From positions 1 to 34,007 of the forward strand of contig JAGUXX010000273.1 in the NCBI GenBank assembly GCA_020061585.1: 34,007 nucleotides of DNA. Direction: 5' to 3'. Source of the DNA: Betaproteobacteria bacterium. GTDB taxonomy: Bacteria; Pseudomonadota; Gammaproteobacteria; Burkholderiales; Thiobacillaceae. Below, in pieces: positions 28,297-34,007 of the stretch (its first letter is position 1; each line of letters opens with the position of its first letter). Both the position numbers and the translations under genes were made by a program. A model generated the notes under the pieces. It searched no databases, had not been told where the DNA came from, and saw nothing but the letters and a program-made list of their open reading frames with translations.

Positions 28297-30395
28297 GCAA
28301 GCCGAACGCAGTTTTCGGCAAGGTGTTCGGGCGGCTGTCGGTGATGGTCGGTCCTGGAATCAGCAAGTTCGCGCAGCGCTGGACCTCGCTTGATCCCGAC
28401 CGAATACCGCTGCTGAGCGCCATCAAACCAACGCAGCGACAGACCTTCCTGGTGGTCTTGCTGGTGGTTTCCTTGCTGGTGGCGGCTGGGTTGCTGTTCA
28501 TCAACACGTTGCAGGTAGGCAATCGCGCCGAGTACATCGAGATTTCGACGCGTCTGCAAATGCTTTCGCAGCGTTACACCAAAACCGCGCAACAGGCCGT
28601 GCTGGGCAACAAGTTCGCGTTCGGGCAACTGGAGGACAGTCGCAAGTCCTTCGCCGAAGGCCTCAACGCCCTGATCGACGGTGGCGCCAACGTGCCTTCC
28701 TCGCCGGGATACATGCAGGGCGAACTGGATCAACTGAAGAAGCGCTGGGACGAATCCAGAAAGAACATCCAGTACCTGGTCGCGCAGCAAGGCATGCTGG
28801 TCGAACTGGGCCAGGCGCTGAGCGAAATCAATCAGCGCAACAACGAGTTGCTGGACCTCGCCGAACAGGTTGTCGCCCTGCTGCCGTCCGATTCCAGAAA
28901 ACAGCTTGCCTTCGCCAACCAGCAAGCCTTGTGGACCCAGCGCATGGCCAAGAACGCCAATGCCTTGCTGGCCTCGGATGTGATCAATCCGGAGACGGCG
29001 TTCCAACTCGGCCAGGATTTGACCACCTTCCGCGAAGTGTTGAATGGATTGCTCAAGGGCAGTACCCAATTGGGCGTGGTGGCGGTGGGTGATGCGGACG
29101 CGCGCGAGCGACTGCTGGAACTGGAGGAAGTCTTCACGCGTTTTGAAACGCAGACCAACCAGATTCTCAAAAGCATGCCGCAACTGGTCGAATCGAAACG
29201 CGCGGCGCGCGCCATCTTCGACGAGTCAGAAGCATTGCTGGAGATGACGCAAGGCATCACCAAACGCTATCAGGCCATGAGCAGCCGGATCTATCTGGTG
29301 TTGTCGTTCGGATTCGGTCTGCTGGCGGTAGCAGCGTTGATGCTGCTGGGCGTGATCAACGTGCGCGCGGCGCAACGCCGTGCTGAAGAAGCGGCGCAGG
29401 AGAATCAGCGCAACCAGGACGCCATTCTGCGTCTGCTGAATGAAATGGGCGATCTCGCCGAGGGCGATCTGACCGTGCAGGCGACGGTTACCGAGGACAT
29501 TACCGGCGCCATCGCCGACTCGGTGAATTTCGCCATCGAGGAACTGCGCACGCTGGTGTTGGGCATCAACCGCGCCACCACCCAGGTCACGCAGACCACA
29601 TCGTCGGCGCGCGCCAGTTCCGAACAACTGCTGGCCGCCGCGGAACTCCAGGCCAGGCAGATCGGCGAAACCACCGAGGCGGTGACCCAGATGTCGAGTT
29701 CCATCGTCCAGGTTTCACAGAATGCCGCCGAGTCGGCGCGGGTCGCGAATCAGTCGCTCGATACCGCGAAGCGCGGCGGCGATTCGGTGCGCGGCGCCAT
29801 CGCCGGTATGAACGCCATCCGCGATCAGATCCAGGAAACCTCCAAGCGCATCAAACGGCTGGGTGAATCCTCGCAGGAGATCGGCGAAATCGTCGATCTG
29901 ATTTCCGACATTACCGAGCAGACCAACATCCTCGCGCTCAACGCCGCGATTCAGGCGGCGGCGGCGGGTGACGCCGGCCGCGGGTTCAGCGTGGTGGCGG
30001 AAGAAGTGCAGCGGCTGGCGGAACGTTCCGCCAAGGCGACGCGACGCATCGGCGCCATCGTCAAGACCATTCAGAGCGATACCCAGGATGCGGTCAACGC
30101 CATGGAGGCATCGACTCAGGGTGTGGTCGAGGGAACCGTGCGTTCCGACGCGGCGGGCAGTTCGCTGGCGGAAATCGAGTCGGTTTCCGACCAGCTCGCC
30201 GGCCTGATCCAGAGCATTTCCGAAGCAACGCGGGCGCAGGCCGAAACCGCCGAGCGGATATCCGCCAACATGCGGCGCATTCTCGAAGCGTCTGGTCAGG
30301 CCTCCACCGCCGCCCGCGGCAGCGCCGGTTCCATCGGCGAGTTGGCGGTGCTGTCGAATGAACTGAAAGTGTCGGTCTCCGGCTTCAAGCTTTGA
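28287..30395 (+). CDS. pilJ: Type IV pilus methyl-accepting chemoreceptor PilJ
   Basis: The 702-aa inner-membrane receptor has TM1 at about 53-74 ([19 protein letters not shown]), a periplasmic PilJ sensor region, TM2 at about 335-357, a linker/HAMP-like region ([27 protein letters not shown]) and a cytoplasmic signalling coiled coil. The hairpin tip is [21 protein letters not shown], near 544. The C-terminus lacks the NWETF methylation/tether pentapeptide. GGAGG lies 7 nt before the ATG. Its family passes surface-contact signals through PilI to ChpA. Confidence 0.96.
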   Translation: MAISKPNAVFGKVFGRLSVMVGPGISKFAQRWTSLDPDRIPLLSAIKPTQRQTFLVVLLVVSLLVAAGLLFINTLQVGNRAEYIEISTRLQMLSQRYTKTAQQAVLGNKFAFGQLEDSRKSFAEGLNALIDGGANVPSSPGYMQGELDQLKKRWDESRKNIQYLVAQQGMLVELGQALSEINQRNNELLDLAEQVVALLPSDSRKQLAFANQQALWTQRMAKNANALLASDVINPETAFQLGQDLTTFREVLNGLLKGSTQLGVVAVGDADARERLLELEEVFTRFETQTNQILKSMPQLVESKRAARAIFDESEALLEMTQGITKRYQAMSSRIYLVLSFGFGLLAVAALMLLGVINVRAAQRRAEEAAQENQRNQDAILRLLNEMGDLAEGDLTVQATVTEDITGAIADSVNFAIEELRTLVLGINRATTQVTQTTSSARASSEQLLAAAELQARQIGETTEAVTQMSSSIVQVSQNAAESARVANQSLDTAKRGGDSVRGAIAGMNAIRDQIQETSKRIKRLGESSQEIGEIVDLISDITEQTNILALNAAIQAAAAGDAGRGFSVVAEEVQRLAERSAKATRRIGAIVKTIQSDTQDAVNAMEASTQGVVEGTVRSDAAGSSLAEIESVSDQLAGLIQSISEATRAQAETAERISANMRRILEASGQASTAARGSAGSIGELAVLSNELKVSVSGFKL

Positions 30396-30492
30396 TCGCC
30401 ATGTCCCATGCAAGCCGAGCACCGATACGCGCAAGACTTACGCCGGGCGCAAACGTGGCACAACCAACCCATAACACGCAGGAACAGTCGAT

Positions 30493-33400
30493 ATGAGCGC
30501 TGAGACGGAATTTGATCTGGGTTCGCTCACCTGGGTGAAAGGTGAGCTGGATAATGCACTGGAGGCGGCGCGGCTGGCGCTGGCTGGCTGGAATGGCGAG
30601 GACAGCACGCCGCTCAAGGCGGCGGCGGCGCATGTGCACCAGGTTTATGGCGCCTTGCAGATCGTCGATCTGCAAGGCGTGTCGCAGGTCGCCAACGAGA
30701 CCGAACGGCTGTTGGCCGAGATGGTGAGCCGCGCCGACCTGCGCAATGCCGAGTCGAGCGAAATCGTCCTGAACGCGATCGCCGCGTTGAAGCGTTACCT
30801 CGATGAGCTGATGGCTGGCGCGCCGCATATCGAATTGCGCCTGGCGCCGACCTTGATCGCGCTGATCACCCGGCGTGGCGCGGATGCGCCGCAGCCCAGC
30901 GAATTGTTCTATCCCGACACCAGCGTGCGGGTGCCGCGCACGGTGGCGGAAATGCCGTTGGACGATGCCGCGCGCAATCGCGCGGTGCGCACCGCGCGGC
31001 TGCAATATCAGAAAGGCCTGTTGCTGTTCTTGCAGAACAAGGATGCCGCAAGCGGTCTGATGCAGATGCATCAGGCCATCGGCATGGTCGAAAGACTGGC
31101 GCCGGGGCCGGCGCAATATACCTTCTGGTGGACCGCCGCCGGGCTGATGGAAGCCTTGCGTCGCGGCGGTGTGCCGACCGATTTCTGGCTGAAACGCCTG
31201 TGCGGCCGTATCGATTTGCAGATGCGCCGCCTGATGGATGGCTCGCGCCAACTGGCCGAGCGGCTGTTCCGCGATATGCTGTTCTATGTCGCCCAGGACA
31301 GTACCAGTGAAGGTCGGAATGAGGAAGCCAAGGCCTTGTTCAATCTGGCGGCCTTTTTCCCGGCCGAGGAAACCAGCCAGGACGCCGACGCGCGGGCTTT
31401 GCTGAGCACGCTGCGGGAAAACCTGGGCGGCGCCAAGGACCACTGGATCCGCTACTGCGCCGGCCGCACGGAAAGTCTGCAACCGTTCCAGCAAGCCGCG
31501 CTGGCGGTGTTCGAGGCCGCCGCGCATCTGCCGAATACCAGCATGCAGAGTCTGACCCGCATCGTGCAGGCGGTGGCCAAACGTCTGCCCGGCGAAGCCG
31601 ATGCGACGCACAACGAGGCGCTGCAACTGGAAATGGCGACAGCCTTGCTGCTGGCGCAGAACGCGGCGGAACATTTCGTTGCGCTGGGCGAGGAGTTCGC
31701 CGCCCAGTCGAATGCCCAGGCGATGCGCTTGCAGGCCGCGATCGATCCACAGTTCGACACCTCGAAGATTCCGGTGGTGGAGATGCTGGACGAAATCTCC
31801 CGCACCGCGCAGGAAAAGCTGGTGGTGGCGCAGGTCACCCAGGAAATTCAGGCCAACCTGAATCAGGTCGAGGAGGTGCTGGATCGCTTCTTCCGCGACG
31901 CCAACGACCGCGCCGGCATGCCGATGTTGCCGAATCTGATGAAGCAGATCCTCGGCGCGTTGAATATCCTGCAACTCGATGTCGCCGGCGATCTGGTGCG
32001 CGAGGCGATCAAGCGCATCGAACATTTCACTGTGCCGGACGCGCCGGGTGAAGCCAATTACATCACCCCGGAGAATCTCAACTGGGTGGCGGAAGCGCTG
32101 TCCACGCTGGGCGTGTATCTCGACGCCTTGCGCCATGGCCGTGATGACAGCCAGGCCCTGGCGGGGTTGCTGGCGCAGCCGGAAATGGTCGTGCAGCCGG
32201 AAGCGACGGTTGAAAGCCAGATACGCGTCGATACCGACCGCATCAAGGATGCGGTGCAGCAGTGGGCGGAGCAGGGTGGCGATGCCGAGACCCGCGAAGC
32301 GCTGAAGAGCGAGTTGGGCCAACTGGCGCGCGATGCCGATCTGGTCGGCGATGCGACTTTGCGCGGCCAGGCGGACGCGGCGATGGAGGCGCTGTCCGGG
32401 GCGGATGTCGCGCCGCCAAGCGAGCTGGTTGCCGCCGTGCAAGGCATCGGCGCCGCGCCGGTCGAGGCGCCGCCACCCAGCGCCGAAGCGGTACGCCTGG
32501 CGGCCGCGTCGGATGAGGATGTCGATCTGGAAATGCTCAGCACCTTCATCGAAGAAGCCCAGGATGTGCTCGGCAATATCGCCACCCAGGTCGCGCGTCT
32601 GAATGTCAGTCCCTACGACAACGAAGCGTTCACCTCGGTGCGGCGCAGTTTTCATACCCTCAAGGGCAGCGGCCGCATGGTCGGCCTGACCAATCTGGCG
32701 GAACCGGCCTGGGAAGTCGAGCAGACGCTCAATGTATGGCTACGTGACGAAAAAGTGCCCAGTTCGGAAATGCTCGATTTTCTCGACAGCACCGCCAGCG
32801 CCTTCCAGGTCTGGGTGACCGAGCTTGAGGAACAGGGGCAAGCTCGAGTCGAGGCCGCGGCGGTGATCGACGGGGCGCGACGATTACGCGGCGACAAGGT
32901 CGCCGCGACGGAGACGCCACCCCCAAAATCTGAAGCCGGCGACTCGGCGCAGTCTGGCCCAGCCGCCGGCGAAACCGAATCGGTCGCGCAGTCATCCGTT
33001 GCCGAGCAAGCTGCCGCCACGACAAAGCGCCAGCGGAAACCCGCCAAGCCGGCGGCGGAAATCGTCATCGATGGGCATCGCCTGTCGGCCGAGCTGTATG
33101 CCATCTTCACCGATGAAGCGACCCAGCGCCTGACCGAGCTGGATGCCAGCCTCAACGATATGGCCGGCGGTCAGCGTCCGGCGGCCTGGGAAGCGTTCAT
33201 CCGCGCCGCGCATACCTTGGCGGGCATTTCGCGGACCACCGGTTTCATGCCGTTGGCCGAGGCCGCGCATGAAGTGGAACTGTGGGCCAGCCAATGGCCG
33301 GATAAAACCGTGCCGTTATCCCCGGAAGCACTGTCTGGCGTGGCGGCGGCGCTGGCACCGTTGAACCAGGCGGTAACCGGGATACTGGCGCGACGCTTCC

Positions 33401-34007
33401 CGGCGTCGATGCCGCAAGTGGCGGCGGCGCTGGCACTGACCATGCCGCCGGCGAAAGTGGAACCCGTTGTGGAGCCGGAGGCGGGCGCGTCTGGGCCCGA
33501 GGTGGAAGACGAAGTCGCGCCACCACTCGAAGCCGGCAAGCCGAACCTGACGCCCGCCGAGCCGGCGCTGGAGTTTCCCCCCGAACCGGCTCAGCCGGCT
33601 CCGGTGACGGCGCATGACGAGCTGGATGAGCAACTGCTGCCGATTTTTCTCGAAGAGGCCGCCGAATTGCTGCCGCGCATCGGCGGCGTGCTGCGCCAGT
33701 GGCGCGCCGCGCCGGAGGATATCGCGGCGCGCGACGCGCTCAAGCGCGCTTTGCATACCCTCAAGGGGTCGGCGCGCATGGCCGGCGCCATGGTGCTGGG
33801 CGAGTCGGTACACGCGATGGAAACGCAGGTCATCGAAAGCGGCGACAAGGCCGCTTCGAGCAGCTATCTCGACAACCTTGAGTCGGCTTATGACCACCTC
33901 GCCGATCTGATCGAACAACTCAAGCCCGACCAGGAAGCCGTCGAGGCGGAACCGGCGCCGGCGGTTGTCGCCGCCGGCGGCAAGCCGGTTCAGGCCGGCG
34001 ACCAGCC
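30493..34007 (+). CDS. chpA: Pil-Chp hybrid histidine kinase ChpA/PilL, N-terminal half (cut by window edge)
   Basis: The frame opens at ATG 30493 (MSAETEFDLGSLTWVKGELDNAL) and is open to the window end, 1171 codons. The N-terminal domain is the one found in all ChpA (AAAAHVHQVYGALQIVDLQGVSQVANETERL). Histidine phosphotransfer domains follow: H721 in FHTLKGSGRM, H907 in AHTLAGISRT, where the usual Lys is Ala, and H1088 in LHTLKGSARM. Ala/Pro-rich linkers separate them (about 650-670, 800-855, 980-1035). The CheA kinase core and receiver lie beyond the window. The gene follows pilJ by 97 bp with no pilK (CheR) between. It should phosphorylate PilG and PilH. Confidence 0.95.
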   Translation, partial: MSAETEFDLGSLTWVKGELDNALEAARLALAGWNGEDSTPLKAAAAHVHQVYGALQIVDLQGVSQVANETERLLAEMVSRADLRNAESSEIVLNAIAALKRYLDELMAGAPHIELRLAPTLIALITRRGADAPQPSELFYPDTSVRVPRTVAEMPLDDAARNRAVRTARLQYQKGLLLFLQNKDAASGLMQMHQAIGMVERLAPGPAQYTFWWTAAGLMEALRRGGVPTDFWLKRLCGRIDLQMRRLMDGSRQLAERLFRDMLFYVAQDSTSEGRNEEAKALFNLAAFFPAEETSQDADARALLSTLRENLGGAKDHWIRYCAGRTESLQPFQQAALAVFEAAAHLPNTSMQSLTRIVQAVAKRLPGEADATHNEALQLEMATALLLAQNAAEHFVALGEEFAAQSNAQAMRLQAAIDPQFDTSKIPVVEMLDEISRTAQEKLVVAQVTQEIQANLNQVEEVLDRFFRDANDRAGMPMLPNLMKQILGALNILQLDVAGDLVREAIKRIEHFTVPDAPGEANYITPENLNWVAEALSTLGVYLDALRHGRDDSQALAGLLAQPEMVVQPEATVESQIRVDTDRIKDAVQQWAEQGGDAETREALKSELGQLARDADLVGDATLRGQADAAMEALSGADVAPPSELVAAVQGIGAAPVEAPPPSAEAVRLAAASDEDVDLEMLSTFIEEAQDVLGNIATQVARLNVSPYDNEAFTSVRRSFHTLKGSGRMVGLTNLAEPAWEVEQTLNVWLRDEKVPSSEMLDFLDSTASAFQVWVTELEEQGQARVEAAAVIDGARRLRGDKVAATETPPPKSEAGDSAQSGPAAGETESVAQSSVAEQAAATTKRQRKPAKPAAEIVIDGHRLSAELYAIFTDEATQRLTELDASLNDMAGGQRPAAWEAFIRAAHTLAGISRTTGFMPLAEAAHEVELWASQWPDKTVPLSPEALSGVAAALAPLNQAVTGILARRFPASMPQVAAALALTMPPAKVEPVVEPEAGASGPEVEDEVAPPLEAGKPNLTPAEPALEFPPEPAQPAPVTAHDELDEQLLPIFLEEAAELLPRIGGVLRQWRAAPEDIAARDALKRALHTLKGSARMAGAMVLGESVHAMETQVIESGDKAASSSYLDNLESAYDHLADLIEQLKPDQEAVEAEPAPAVVAAGGKPVQAGDQ

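Noticed and set aside
30385..32655. 756-codon open frame antisense to chpA
   Set aside because: It mirrors the chpA coding frame, which has conserved ChpA motifs; the antisense product is rich in Arg, His and Gln without a domain.

Overview
The window reads as chromosomal DNA of a GC-rich gammaproteobacterium. The Pil-Chp pilus chemosensory operon (pilG-pilH-pilI-pilJ-chpA) preceded by a rubredoxin gene, a DsrS-like protein, RfaH, and a PEP-CTERM surface protein with a sigma-54 type promoter together point to a Chromatiales/Competibacter-like or related environmental lineage. That placement is inference from gene content. No rRNA, tRNA, CRISPR array or intact transposase gene was seen.

Left part (1-12134, almost all minus strand) is an exopolysaccharide locus. 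Transcription runs right to left: wza (outer-membrane export), wzb (low-Mr tyrosine phosphatase), wzc (chain-length/tyrosine kinase), rfaH (antiterminator), a beta-CASP metallo-beta-lactamase RNase-like gene, gmd, a DUF4160-DUF2442 pair, fcl, then an MntA-HepT toxin-antitoxin pair with a small coupled third ORF, and at the left edge the first 34 codons of an EPS-associated MarR-type regulator. Right of wza is a PEP-CTERM protein gene with a perfect-looking -24/-12 promoter. An 18-bp box lies upstream of it, and the same box, with one mismatch, lies upstream of wza.

Middle part (12261-20811) is a catabolic cluster. A divergent IclR regulator faces a transketolase/phosphoketolase-like ThDP enzyme, followed by a DUF1537 acid-sugar kinase and the three glycolate oxidase subunits GlcD, GlcE and GlcF. 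The kinase and glcDEF are packed with gaps of 8 and 5 nt and a 1-nt overlap, so they should be one unit. Two different dispersed palindromic repeats lie inside the open frames of glcE and glcF and are translated in frame.

Right part (20912-34007) holds a DUF3096 miniprotein, a MITE-like nested inverted repeat, a dsrS-like gene, hemL between two copies of one palindromic repeat, overlapping thiD-thiE, rubredoxin, a periplasmic-binding/rhodanese fusion, and the Pil-Chp operon running off the right edge inside chpA.

The window is rich in repeats: at least seven families, between genes and inside them. The strongest leads are the in-frame palindromes in glcE/glcF, the shared PEP-CTERM-type box that may co-regulate capsule export, the unassigned acid-sugar pathway, and the third ORF of the MntA-HepT operon.
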